Positions 9,854 through 18,869 of a stretch of DNA of 64,000 nt are shown piece after piece. The position numbers and the translations under genes were made by a program. The notes below the pieces were generated by a model. That model was not told the origin of the DNA, did no database searches, and saw only the letters and a list, made by a program, of their open reading frames with translations. Numbering within the stretch: the stretch's first letter is position 1; every line of letters begins with the position of its first letter. The DNA comes from Aureococcus anophagefferens (lineage: Eukaryota > Sar > Pelagophyceae > Pelagomonadales > Pelagomonadaceae): positions 865,737 through 929,736 of the forward strand of contig NW_008705562.1 of NCBI RefSeq assembly GCF_000186865.1. The letters run 5' to 3'.

Positions 9854-10567
9854 ATGCGGCGCGTGTCCGTGGGCACGCTCCTGGGCCGTCGCGAGGAGGA
9901 CGCGTGGGCCCGCGAACAGCCGACGGAACGGCTCGCGCTGGAGCCGCTGGGGCAGCTCCCGCGGGTCTCGGCGGGGCAGCCCAAGGCGCCCGTGCAGCGG
10001 TCGGTCCGACTGCCCGGCACGCCCATCGACGCGGGACGCGGCGCGCCGCTCCGCGACCGCGGCGACTTCCCCGACGCCGGCGGCGACGTCCCCGACGCCG
10101 GCGGCGACGTCCCCGGCCGCTCGCCGAAGGCCCCGCCGCGCGTGTCGACGGATTTCCCGGCCGCCGACGGCGCGCCGCCCGCGCCGACCCTGCTCGACTG
10201 CTCGCCGCTGCCGAGGCTCGACGGCCACGACGCGCTCGACACGGCGCTGGACGAGTTCGAGGAGATCCTGGGCCACGTGCGGCGCGGCAACGACAAGCTC
10301 AAGAAGACCGCGGCGAAGGCGCGGCGCAAGTCGCTGAACCTCGAGTCGCGCACGAGCGACGCGCTGCCCGACGCCTTCGGGTCCCGGAGCGCGGGCAGCC
10401 TCGGCGAGCTCCCGTCCGTGAAGAAGCTGCGCCGCGAGCGCCGCAAGCCCGCGCCGGTCCTGTCGTCCCTCCACGAGCTCGAGCGCGAGCGGGCCGCGTT
10501 CGAGGAGTCGACCGCGGAGCTCGAGAAGCTCGTCGGCGCCGCGCAGACCGTCCTGCTCGCGAGCTAA
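9854..10567 (+). CDS. Hypothetical Pro/Ala-rich protein with C-terminal coiled coil
   Basis: 237 residues from ATG 9854 (MRRVSVGTLLG); the frame upstream has only non-ATG starts. Basic and Pro-rich at the start, with a short internal tandem repeat (DAGGDVP twice, near residues 75-90). Residues 125-150 (DTALDEFEEILGHVRRGND) and the last 40 (ELERERAAFEESTAELEKL) look helical. No domain recognised; a cytoskeletal or kinase-substrate adaptor is possible, given several RRxS sites. Its stop lies 11 bp from the stop of the convergent pseudouridine synthase gene. Confidence 0.55.
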   Translation: MRRVSVGTLLGRREEDAWAREQPTERLALEPLGQLPRVSAGQPKAPVQRSVRLPGTPIDAGRGAPLRDRGDFPDAGGDVPDAGGDVPGRSPKAPPRVSTDFPAADGAPPAPTLLDCSPLPRLDGHDALDTALDEFEEILGHVRRGNDKLKKTAAKARRKSLNLESRTSDALPDAFGSRSAGSLGELPSVKKLRRERRKPAPVLSSLHELERERAAFEESTAELEKLVGAAQTVLLAS

Positions 10568-10578
10568 AACTGTGTCTG

Positions 10579-11640
10579 TTACGACTCGAGTCGCCGCTCG
10601 AGGTCCGCGAAGACGGCCGCGAGGTCGCCGGCGGCGAGGTCCGGCGCCGCGTCGGGCACGGGGATGGGCCGCGGCGGCCCGCGCTTCTCGCGGAGGCCCA
10701 CGAGGCCGAGGCAGTCGTCGACCTCGGCGGCCGTCAGCGGCCGCGCGGCGCCCGGCGGCAGGTCCGCGAGGTCGAGGGGCCCCAGCCGCTCGCGGTGGAG
10801 CGCGGCGACCGTGAGCCCCGCGCGCGCCGCGAGGCGCCGGATCTGGTGGTGGCGGCCCTCGGCGATGGTCACGCGGACGGTCGCCTCCGCGCCGCGCCGG
10901 GCGACGACGTCGACGGCCGCGGGCTTCGTGAACACCGTCTCCCGCGAGTGCTTCGTGACGTCCTCGAGGGGCTCGGCGAGGGAGAGGAGCTGGGCCTCGT
11001 CGGCGACGCCGGCGACGTCCAACACGTAGGTCTTCGACACGCCCTTGTCGGGCCGCGGCCGCAACAAACGGGTCGACAGCGCGCCGTCGTCCGTGAAGAG
11101 CAGCAGCCCCGACGTCTCCTTGTCGAGGCGCCCCACGGGCGACACGTGCGGGAAGCCCGCGGGTAAACAATCAAAAACCGTCGGCAGGAACGCGCGCCGC
11201 CGGAAGGCGCGCCACCGCGACGTTTCGGCCGCGTGGTCGCGGTACGCCCTCGTCGACGCGTCGTCGCGCTGCGTGACGACGCCCAGGGGCTTGTGCAGCA
11301 GGAAGTAGTAGTGGCGCGCCTTGCACTTCTTGCCCACGGACCTGGCGTCGCCCGCGTGCCAGGGCCGCGCGCAGCGGCCGTCGCGCGCGCCGGCGCTGAA
11401 CTTGCGGATCTTCAGCGACGGCCACCGCGTGAGCTCCGACAGCAGCCTCGAGGTCTCGGCCGACGGGTAGGGCACGAGCGCCCGGACGACGCGCGGGTCG
11501 CACATCAATTCGCGCGGGTGCGCTGCGGCGAGCTCGCGCCAGCGCCGCCAGCGCCTCCGGCGGTGGTGGCAGTAGACGAGCAGGGCCGTCGCGGCCGCCG
11601 TCGCGATTGTGGCGATGGCGGTTTTGTGTTGTGGGTGCAT
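10579..11640 (-). CDS. RsuA/RluB-type pseudouridine synthase, membrane-anchored N-terminus
   Basis: 353 residues from ATG 11638-11640, chosen because the open frame further upstream runs into the divergent GTPase gene. Catalytic signature GRLDKETSGLLLF near residues 170-182, where the Asp of GRLD is the nucleophile. The C-terminal family motif HHQIRRLAARAGLTVAALHR lies near 265. HYYFLLHKPLGVVTQ near 110 is the usual opening of the catalytic fold. The first 25 residues are hydrophobic (TAIATIATAAATALLVY) and then very basic, suggesting an organelle-targeting or anchor segment. It should isomerise a uridine in rRNA, probably organellar. No clear S4 domain is visible, unlike bacterial RsuA. Confidence 0.8.
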   Translation of the reverse strand: MHPQHKTAIATIATAAATALLVYCHHRRRRWRRWRELAAAHPRELMCDPRVVRALVPYPSAETSRLLSELTRWPSLKIRKFSAGARDGRCARPWHAGDARSVGKKCKARHYYFLLHKPLGVVTQRDDASTRAYRDHAAETSRWRAFRRRAFLPTVFDCLPAGFPHVSPVGRLDKETSGLLLFTDDGALSTRLLRPRPDKGVSKTYVLDVAGVADEAQLLSLAEPLEDVTKHSRETVFTKPAAVDVVARRGAEATVRVTIAEGRHHQIRRLAARAGLTVAALHRERLGPLDLADLPPGAARPLTAAEVDDCLGLVGLREKRGPPRPIPVPDAAPDLAAGDLAAVFADLERRLES

Positions 11641-11839
11641 CGATGCGTCACTGGGCGAGTTCGTAAGGCGATTTGCGCTTGTTTTGACGGGCTCTACGAC
11701 GCGCATCGTCGAGCTCTCCGAGACGGCATCATCGCGAAGCCAGCGACGTATCTGCGACGTTGAGTTTTGGCGGAGAACGTTGCTCGTCGACGCGGAGCGC
11801 GCGCCGACACCGTCCCCGTCCGCTCCCCACACGCCCACG

Positions 11840-13942
11840 ATGAGCACCTCCTGGCTCTCCATGAAGAAGGACGACCTCCGGGTCAACCCGAAAGCCACGA
11901 AGTTCCTGTCGTCGCTCGGCGACCAGCCGCTGCACCTCGTGAGCGTCTTCGGCGCCGCGCGCCAGGGCAAGTCGTTCCTCATGAACGCGCTGAGCGGCAT
12001 GGACGGCGTCTTCAAGGTGTCGAACGCGCTCGAGCCGTGCACGCAGGGCATCGACGTGTCGACGTCGACGCTGTCGCTCGAGAAGTTCCGCGCCGTCGGC
12101 GGCGGCGGCGCGCCCGCGGCGGGCGGCGGCCTCCTGAGCTGGCTGCCGGGCTGGGGCCCCGCGGCGCCGCCGGAGGCGGCGTCCGGGGGCGACGACCTCG
12201 TGGGCTTCTGCGACGCCGAGGGCCAGGGCGACCGCGACGTCCGCTACGACGCGCGCCTCGTCTGCCCCGCGCTCCTCGCGTCGCGCTGCGTCATCTTCAA
12301 CTGGAAGGACTCGCTCCAGAAGGACCGCATCCTGAACCAGCTCGGCGTCATGGTCCGCGCCGCCGAGGGCGTCGCGGACTCGGGCTCGGGCCCCGTCTTC
12401 GGCCACCTCCACGTCGTCTTCCGCGACTGGACGTTCGAGGACGACGACGCGGCCAAGGTCAAGGCGTCGATCTTCGGCCTCGAGGCCGGCGGGAAGCGCG
12501 GCGCCGCGTCGCCGGATGCCGTGCAGCGCGACGAGATCCGCCGGGCGCTCGAGAAGGCCTTTGCGTCCGTCGACGTCCACCTCTTCCCGCCGCCCGTCGA
12601 CAACATCTCGCAGCTCGTCAAGAAGGGCGGCGTGCGCAGGGACGAGCTCGCGCCGGCCTTCGTGGACCGCCTCGATGGATTACGCTCCGCGATCGTGCGC
12701 CAGCTGGCGTGCCGGTCGGACACGGCGCTCCTCCGCGCGGACGCGCCGGCGTCGGCGCGGCGCCTCGGCGCCGTCGTGCCCGAGCTCGCCGCGGCGCTCA
12801 ACGCGGATGACTGTGTGCTGCCGCGGAGCGCCTACGCGGCCATCGTCGACGCGGAAGTTTCTGCGCTCGCGGAGTCGCTCGAGGCCGACGGCCTCGCGGC
12901 GGTGGACGCGTTCGATGACGCGCCCTTCTTCGCCGGGAGCAGCCCGGACTTTGTCGGGCTCCGCGGCGCGCTCGACGCCATCGTCGACGACGCCGTGCGC
13001 ACGCTCGCGGCCAAGGTCGCGTCGGAGAAGGCGCTGTCGCCCGCGACGCGGGAGTCGCTCGCGCCCCGGCTCCGGGCCGCGCTCGGTCGCGCCGCGGACG
13101 CCGCCGCGGAGCGGTCGCGCTCCGCGCGGGCCGCGCGCGCGGAGGCGGCCGCGGCGGGCACGCGCGCCGACGCGCTCGAGGGCTTCCTCGCCGTCGCGGC
13201 GTCGGCCTTCGACGAGGTCCTCGGCGGCGCGCGCGCGGGCGCGTCCGACGCGGAGCTGCGCGTGGCGCTCGACGCGGAGCTCGGCGCGGCCGCGTCCGCG
13301 GCCATGCGCGCCTACGTGCGCGCCGACGAGCGCGCGCGCCTCTTCGCGCGCGACGCCGCCGCGGCGCGGCGCGAGGCGGACCTGCGCCTCGACGCGCTCC
13401 GGGGCAAGTGCGACGCGGCCGTCGCGCGCGCGAACGCGGACGCGGACCGCCGCCTCGAGGCCCGCGCGGCGGAGCTGCGCCGCCTCGCGGCCGTCGAGGA
13501 GGCAAAGCGACGAGCCGCCGAGGAGCGGCGGGCCGAGGCCGAGGCCGCCGCGCGGGCCGAGGCCGAGGCCGCCGCGCGGGCCAAGGCCGCCGCGGACGCC
13601 AAGGCCCGGGCCGCCGCCGAGGCCAAGGCCAAGGCCGCCGCCGAGAAAAAGGCCGCCGAGGCCCGCGCCGCCGCGGACGCGAAAGCCGCCAAGGCCAAGG
13701 CCGCCGCCGAGGCCAAGGCCGCCAAGGCGCAGGCCGCCGCGGACGCGAAGGCCGCCGCGGACGCCGAGGCCGCCGCCAAGGCCGCCAAGCCCAAGGCGCC
13801 GGCGAAGCGCAAGAGCGTGAGCTCCTCGGCGAAGAAGTCGTCGAAGAAGCCCAAGATGACCCGCGACGAGGCCCAGGCGGCCGCGCGTCAGGCCATGGCC
13901 GAGCGCGCGGAGCAGCGCATCAACGCGAACCGCGCCAAGTAG
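11840..13942 (+). CDS. GB1/RHD3-type dynamin-like GTPase with Ala/Lys-rich tail
   Basis: 700 residues from ATG 11840. The G domain fills the first 300 residues: P-loop GAARQGKSF near 38-46 and switch/G3 motif DAEGQGD near 124-130, as in guanylate-binding proteins and atlastins. A helical middle follows. The last 250 residues are a long charged helix turning into imperfect AxAKA(A) repeats near 570-660, ending in a basic SSAKKSSKKPK region. I see no transmembrane pair, so it resembles GBPs more than atlastins. Likely acts on membranes or as a vesicle scaffold. It diverges from the pseudouridine synthase across about 199 bp. Confidence 0.8.
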   Translation: MSTSWLSMKKDDLRVNPKATKFLSSLGDQPLHLVSVFGAARQGKSFLMNALSGMDGVFKVSNALEPCTQGIDVSTSTLSLEKFRAVGGGGAPAAGGGLLSWLPGWGPAAPPEAASGGDDLVGFCDAEGQGDRDVRYDARLVCPALLASRCVIFNWKDSLQKDRILNQLGVMVRAAEGVADSGSGPVFGHLHVVFRDWTFEDDDAAKVKASIFGLEAGGKRGAASPDAVQRDEIRRALEKAFASVDVHLFPPPVDNISQLVKKGGVRRDELAPAFVDRLDGLRSAIVRQLACRSDTALLRADAPASARRLGAVVPELAAALNADDCVLPRSAYAAIVDAEVSALAESLEADGLAAVDAFDDAPFFAGSSPDFVGLRGALDAIVDDAVRTLAAKVASEKALSPATRESLAPRLRAALGRAADAAAERSRSARAARAEAAAAGTRADALEGFLAVAASAFDEVLGGARAGASDAELRVALDAELGAAASAAMRAYVRADERARLFARDAAAARREADLRLDALRGKCDAAVARANADADRRLEARAAELRRLAAVEEAKRRAAEERRAEAEAAARAEAEAAARAKAAADAKARAAAEAKAKAAAEKKAAEARAAADAKAAKAKAAAEAKAAKAQAAADAKAAADAEAAAKAAKPKAPAKRKSVSSSAKKSSKKPKMTRDEAQAAARQAMAERAEQRINANRAK

Positions 13943-14059
13943 GCGCGCCGAGCGCCGCAAGCATACGCAGCCCACCGGCCGTCGCCGCGACGGCCGGGCC
14001 GGTGCGCGAACGAGCATCGTAAGATCCGGAACCGATCGGTAGAGGTGCAAGTTGTACTC

Positions 14060-15414
14060 ATGTTGAGGCCCTCGAAAAGGCCCAAAATGCCAAAAATGCC
14101 GGAGGCGCCGGAGCCCTCGATCACCCAAGGTATAGACCGGCAGGCGAGGGAGGCCGCCGTCGAATCCACCATGGTAGTCGAGGCCCGCCAGACGCCCCAG
14201 CACCGGACCCCGCCCCAGCCGAAGCAGAAGAAGAAGAAGCCGAGCAAGATCGCCATGGTGCGCATGGGCTACGAGCAATTGGTGTGCACCGTCGTGCGGC
14301 CGCCGCGCGTGTCCTACGGCGTCGAGGACCTGGGCATGCCCTGCAAGCGCGTCAACGGTGCGTTCGTGGAGCGCGTGGACTTCGAGGTGGCCAACGACCG
14401 AGGGGAGACGCTGCGGTGCTCGCGGTGGGCGCCGAACCCGGCGACGCGGCGCCACATCCTCTACCTGCACAGCAACTCGAGCTGCCGCCTCGCCGTCGTG
14501 CGGAGCCCGCTGCTCGCGACGGCGGCGTCCCTGGGCGCGACGCTCGTGGCCTTCGACTTCGCGGGCTGCGGCATCAGCGACGGCGACGTCGTCACGCTCG
14601 GCATCCACGAGCGCGCGGACGTCGCGAAGCTCATCGCGACGATCAAGGCGCGGGACCCGGCGGCCCAGATCGTGCTCTGGGGCCGGTCCATGGGCGCGGC
14701 GTCGGCGCTCCTGTACTGCGAGGCCTACGACGACCCCGCGGTGTCCGCGCTCGTCCTCGACAGCCCGTTCCTGTCAGGGCCGCAAAAGGGTGATTCAACG
14801 TCGCTTCAACTTGAGTGTTCCGCGCGCGCGCGTTCCGGAAAAAGCATCCACGCTTCGAGAGCGCTCCGAGGGATGATCGCTCGTCCAAAAATCAGCCGAA
14901 ACGAGTGGAAAACGACCGAGCTAGGAGCCTCCAAAGTTGGAAATTTCGCACCCTCTTCCTGCCCAGGTTCCTCAGCCTCAAGACGCTCGCGGACGACGTC
15001 GTCAAGCGCGTGGCCCCGAAGGCGCCGCGCTGCGGCGTGGCGTGCTTGCTGTGCTGCCTGAAGCGGAGCGTCAAGTCGCGCACGGGCGGCGTCGACGTCA
15101 TGAAGGTGTCCTGCGAGCCCGCGGCGAGGAAGGCGACGCGGCCCGCGCTCTTCGTGTCGGGCGTCCGCGACGTGCTCGCGCCGCCGAAGACGCACGGCGA
15201 GCCGCTGGAGCGGGCCTACGCGGCGCCGTCGAAGCTGCTCACCTTCGACGGCGAGCACAACTCGCCGCGGCCCCGGTGGATCTACGAGGAGACGCGCGCG
15301 TTCCTGCTCGCGGCCTTCGCGCCGGACCTGGAGCCCCTGCGCCGCGCGCTCGAGGACGCCCCGGCGCCCGCGGGCGCCGACGCGCCCCTCGTGACCAAGG
15401 CGACGACGATCTAG
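14060..15414 (+). CDS. Alpha/beta hydrolase (ABHD17/Bem46-like), split by an introner
   Basis: Exons 14060-14766 and 14967-15414, 384 residues. The nucleophile elbow GRSMGAASA lies near residue 215, the strand-loop FDFAGCGISDGD near 170, and EHN (candidate catalytic His) near 333. The oxyanion region reads YLHSNSSC rather than the common HGNA. The intron of exactly 200 nt is a family A introner: the frame before it runs to LDSPF and the frame after it begins LSLKTLAD, and splicing at the duplicated GTTCCT joins them as DSPFLSLKT with nothing lost. The N-terminus has a Lys-run after a Pro/Gln-rich stretch and no clear signal peptide. Serine hydrolase, substrate unknown. Confidence 0.8.
14767..14774 (+). 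other. Upstream target-site duplication / donor of introner A1
   Basis: GTTCCTGT here matches GTTCCTCA at 14967-14974 at six of eight positions. The intron begins at this copy's GT, so this copy is intronic and free to drift while the downstream copy is exonic. Confidence 0.75.
14775..14966 (+). mobile_element. Introner family A, copy 1 (192 bp)
   Basis: Starts CAGGGCCGCAAAAG and ends CTTCCTGCCCAG, an imperfect inverted terminal repeat of about 14 bp. The interior is shared, about nine bases in ten by eye, with the copies at 43878-44069 (same strand) and 59529-59720 (reverse complement). The terminal CAG is the 3' splice site of the host intron. It encodes no protein, so it is a non-autonomous element. 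Established knowledge: introners with terminal inverted repeats have been described in Aureococcus and Micromonas as DNA transposons that create introns. Confidence 0.9.
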
Positions 15415-15472
15415 GGGTCCTCTAACAGAAATTTTCAGACGTCCTTCCGGCCGGGCGAATTGATATGGTTCC

Positions 15473-18400
15473 TTAGGCGTCCTTGGCGTCCTCGACGTCC
15501 GCGACGGGGTGGACGAGGCCGAGCTCGGACGCGGGGCCGCGCCGGTACGGCTGGACCTCGGCCAGCCCGCCCTCCCGGGGCGCGACGACCTTGACGCGGC
15601 CCGCGATCGAAGAGCGGTTGCCCATGGCCGGCGCGGAGCCGAACTGGCGGCCGCCGCCGGACACCATGGACCGCTTCGCGACGCCCGTCGCGTGGCGCGG
15701 GAACTGGGACGGCCGCTGGAAGCCCGTGCCCTGGCGCGTGCCCGCGCGGGACCGCGGCGTCCGCTGTTCGGGCTCGGCGTCGTAGGCGCCGTCCTCGTCG
15801 ATGCGCGACCGCTGCATGACGGAGAGCCGCGTCGTCCGGCGCCGGCTCAGCGTCTGCCGGTGGTCCTCCAGGGGCGCCTCGCGGAGCGCCTCGGTCTTGG
15901 CGCGCTCCGCCGTCTCCACGGACTTGTGGAGCTTCTCCAGGAGGTCGTTGAGCTTCGCGTACTCGTCGCGGCCGATGGTCACGGAAGACCCGTCCGCGGA
16001 CTCGACGACGGCCCCGGCCGCCGCGGCCGCGGGCGACGCGTCGCTCACCGCGGCGTCGGACGCCGCCGCCGGCGCGCCCTTGGAAAAGACGGGCGGCGCG
16101 ATGTTCGTCAACGTTTTCCTCAAGTCCCGGAGGCTCGCGATGTCGCTCCGCTTGAACTTCGTGTCGCCGCCGTCGTCGCCGTCGTCGTCGCTCAGGTCCA
16201 GGATGTCCTCTGCATCTAAATCCCGGTTCACGTTCTCCCACCAGGTCTGTATCGTCTGCGCGGCGCTCATCTTCTCCTCGAACATGACCAGACCCTGCGA
16301 CGACGGCGCGTCCTTCGAAGCGCCCTGGGACTTGGTGTACTGCCGGGCCAGGAAGACGGAGATGGCGGCCTTGACGCGCTTGCGGCGCATCTGCACGGCG
16401 CGGGCGCAGCGCACGGCGAGCTTCGGGAACTCGCGGACGGCGTGCTCCATGTTCTCGAAGCCGAGCGCGAAGAGCTCGGAGTAGGCCTCGGACCGCGCGG
16501 ACGTGTAGTGCGCCTGGCCGAGCATCGTGTTCTCGCCGAAGTAGTCGCCCTGCAGCTTCAACACCTCGATGGAGATGGTGCCGTGGCTCGTCGCCTCGTA
16601 GTCGCAGAGCGCGAGGCGCCACGCCTCCTCGACCTCCTTGGGCACGGCGTCGCGGACGCCGCCGACGGGCGGGCCCGCCGCGCCGCCCGCGTACATGTTG
16701 TACATGGACCGGTTCCGCCGCTTCGGCCGCAGGCCGCCCGCGGGGAACAGCGCGCCGAAGTCGTCGCTCGCCTTGTCCTTGTGCGGCGACCCGATCGTGA
16801 TGCGCGCCATGGACTGCGGCAGCGACAGGTGCACGCAGCCACGGTCGAGCACGTACATGGTCGAGCCGTGCGTGTCCGCCGTGAAGAGGAGCTGCGTCGG
16901 CAGCGCGATGAAGGACCGCAGGTTCTGGACGATCGTCAGAATCGCGAAGGGCTCCAGACCGCGAAAGAGCGGGATCGTCTTCACCTTCTGGTGCTTGAGC
17001 GCGAGCTCGAGCTTGATCTGGAGCAGCACGGGCAGCTTCGTCAGGTCGATGCTGTCGTCGTCGTCGTGGTTCGCGTTCAGCAGGAAGGAGTAGTAGTTGA
17101 CGATCTCGTTCTGCACCTGGCGGCCGATGTTCCGCCGCGACATGTAGGACCGGATCTTGTCGAGGGCCTGCGTGCGCTGGATGCCCTTGGCGTCCAACGC
17201 CGCGACGGCGGACGACATGGCGCCGATGACGGAGGCGAACATGAGCAGGCCCCAGACGATGGCGACGATGGTTAAAGCGACCTGCGTGTTCGAGTCGGGG
17301 TTGATGTCGCCGCCGATGCCCGTCGTCACCTGGATGGCCCAGTACATGGCGATGGTGTACTGGGTCTGCAGGTTCTTCTGCTTGACGCCCGCGTAGGGCG
17401 CCCAGTCGTCGAGGCAGGCGGAGCTGCCCGCCTTGTACGAGTGGTCCGCCTCGAGGCCGTAGTCGCGCACCGGGTCGCACAAACCCTCCATGCACGCGAC
17501 CTTCCAGTAGATGCACGCGATGAGGTGCCAGGCGCAGATGAGGATCATGCACAACCGCAGCAGATGGATGAGCCCCGGGTTCAACAGCAGCAAGAAGCGG
17601 CTGTAGATGCGCGCGAGCCGCGCGACGCGGAGGAGTTTCGAGTAGCGCAAGAACGAGATCCACTGCACCGCCGCGTTCTTCTCGCCGTCCCTTTCCGCGA
17701 AGAAGGAGAAGGGCACGGACGCGCAGGCGTCGGCGCAGAACCAGCCCATGACGTACTTGTACGCGATGACCCGCTGGTTCGTGACGAGCTTGCCGTCGCG
17801 GTTGTAGAACGCGGTCCGGAAGTTGATGAACAGATCCGCGATGAAGGCCAGGTCGCTCAAATTCTCCAGCCGCAGCCAGCCGTTGCGCTGCCAGGTGAAG
17901 TCCGACTTGTTCGTCGTGCGGAACGCGTACCTTAACGGCGCCACGGCGACGAACGCGATGACGAAGCACGCGACGATGACGTCCCAGACGAGGTGCGCCG
18001 TCGAATCCTCGGCAATCAGACACTGGGTCCACAGGCCCCGCCCCTTCTTCGACGCCGACGCGTCCTGGCGGCCATGGCCGACCCATTCCGACTCGTGGTC
18101 GTCGTCGGGCCGCGCGAGCCGCGTCGAGAGGAAGCGATCGAGCACGCCGTCGCGGTCCTTGAACGCGCGGCTCCGCACGTCCTCGACGGAGCCCTTGCGC
18201 ATCATGTAGTGGAGGCCGCCGAGGCCCTTGGTCCGCCCCTCGCCGAGCTCCTTCTCGTAGAACCGGCGGGACGACGGGCTCGCGATCTGCGACACGCGCG
18301 GCGCCATCTTCTTGCGCCCGATGCCCACGCGCCGCGGGATGGCGAAGGCGACCGTGCCCCGCGCGCGGCTCGCGAAGTCGCGGATGCCCCCGGCGGACCT

Positions 18401-18553
18401 GCGGACGCCCGCGCCGCCCTCGGGGTTCGACACGCTCCGCTTCCGGCCGGACGGCGACAGCGGGGAGTCGTCCTTGCTCGAGTCCTTGCCCTCGTCCTGG
18501 ACCTTGTAGCTGCTCCGCGTGTCGTCGCTGGACGCGCGCCGCCACGGCGCCAT
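15473..18553 (-). CDS. EAG/CNG-type voltage-gated channel with cyclic-nucleotide-binding domain
   Basis: 1,026 residues from ATG 18551-18553. An Arg/Ser-rich cytosolic N-terminus of about 190 residues is followed by six membrane segments (about 190-470). The S4-like segment RYSKLLRVARLARIYSRF lies near 300. Pore helix and filter WAIQVTTGIGGDI lie near 402-415. Then come a C-linker and a cyclic-nucleotide-binding fold (about 545-740) split by an inserted Gly/Arg-rich loop near 620-650. An IQ-like AAQTIQTWWENV lies near 785 and a helical ETAERAKTEALRE segment near 875. The filter reads TTGIGGD instead of the usual T.GYG or T.GFG, so K+ selectivity is doubtful. Plasma-membrane ion channel; ligand unknown. 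Confidence 0.85.
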   Translation of the reverse strand: MAPWRRASSDDTRSSYKVQDEGKDSSKDDSPLSPSGRKRSVSNPEGGAGVRRSAGGIRDFASRARGTVAFAIPRRVGIGRKKMAPRVSQIASPSSRRFYEKELGEGRTKGLGGLHYMMRKGSVEDVRSRAFKDRDGVLDRFLSTRLARPDDDHESEWVGHGRQDASASKKGRGLWTQCLIAEDSTAHLVWDVIVACFVIAFVAVAPLRYAFRTTNKSDFTWQRNGWLRLENLSDLAFIADLFINFRTAFYNRDGKLVTNQRVIAYKYVMGWFCADACASVPFSFFAERDGEKNAAVQWISFLRYSKLLRVARLARIYSRFLLLLNPGLIHLLRLCMILICAWHLIACIYWKVACMEGLCDPVRDYGLEADHSYKAGSSACLDDWAPYAGVKQKNLQTQYTIAMYWAIQVTTGIGGDINPDSNTQVALTIVAIVWGLLMFASVIGAMSSAVAALDAKGIQRTQALDKIRSYMSRRNIGRQVQNEIVNYYSFLLNANHDDDDSIDLTKLPVLLQIKLELALKHQKVKTIPLFRGLEPFAILTIVQNLRSFIALPTQLLFTADTHGSTMYVLDRGCVHLSLPQSMARITIGSPHKDKASDDFGALFPAGGLRPKRRNRSMYNMYAGGAAGPPVGGVRDAVPKEVEEAWRLALCDYEATSHGTISIEVLKLQGDYFGENTMLGQAHYTSARSEAYSELFALGFENMEHAVREFPKLAVRCARAVQMRRKRVKAAISVFLARQYTKSQGASKDAPSSQGLVMFEEKMSAAQTIQTWWENVNRDLDAEDILDLSDDDGDDGGDTKFKRSDIASLRDLRKTLTNIAPPVFSKGAPAAASDAAVSDASPAAAAAGAVVESADGSSVTIGRDEYAKLNDLLEKLHKSVETAERAKTEALREAPLEDHRQTLSRRRTTRLSVMQRSRIDEDGAYDAEPEQRTPRSRAGTRQGTGFQRPSQFPRHATGVAKRSMVSGGGRQFGSAPAMGNRSSIAGRVKVVAPREGGLAEVQPYRRGPASELGLVHPVADVEDAKDA

Positions 18554-18869
18554 CGCGTCGACGGGTGCCCGAGCGAGGTCTCCGGAGCCGTCGAGAGCCC
18601 GCGGCGCGTCCGGTCGGACCGAGGCCGGCGAGGCGCGGCGCGAGCGCGAAGCCGCGCGATCGGAGGACGCGGCGCGCGCGGACCGCGCGACCGAGGTCCG
18701 GGTCGCGACCGGCGGCCCGCCGACGGCGGCCGAGGAGCCCGGGCAAACGCTGAGGAGCTTCCTGCCCAGGCGCGCTGAGACACCGAAGGCGAAGATATAA
18801 AGTTGAAATTGAATCTAGGTTCAACGATGACATCAAGGCTGCCCTCACGGGTGGAACCCGCCTCGAACG
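18554..18869. promoter_or_regulatory. Divergent promoter region, with TATA-like box on plus strand
   Basis: 316 bp between the starts of the channel (minus) and the SET gene (plus). The channel side is GC-rich. The SET side turns AT-rich: GATATAAAG at 18794-18802 is a TATA-like box 68 bp upstream of the SET ATG and is followed by AGTTGAAATTGAAT. No other element recognised. Confidence 0.4.
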
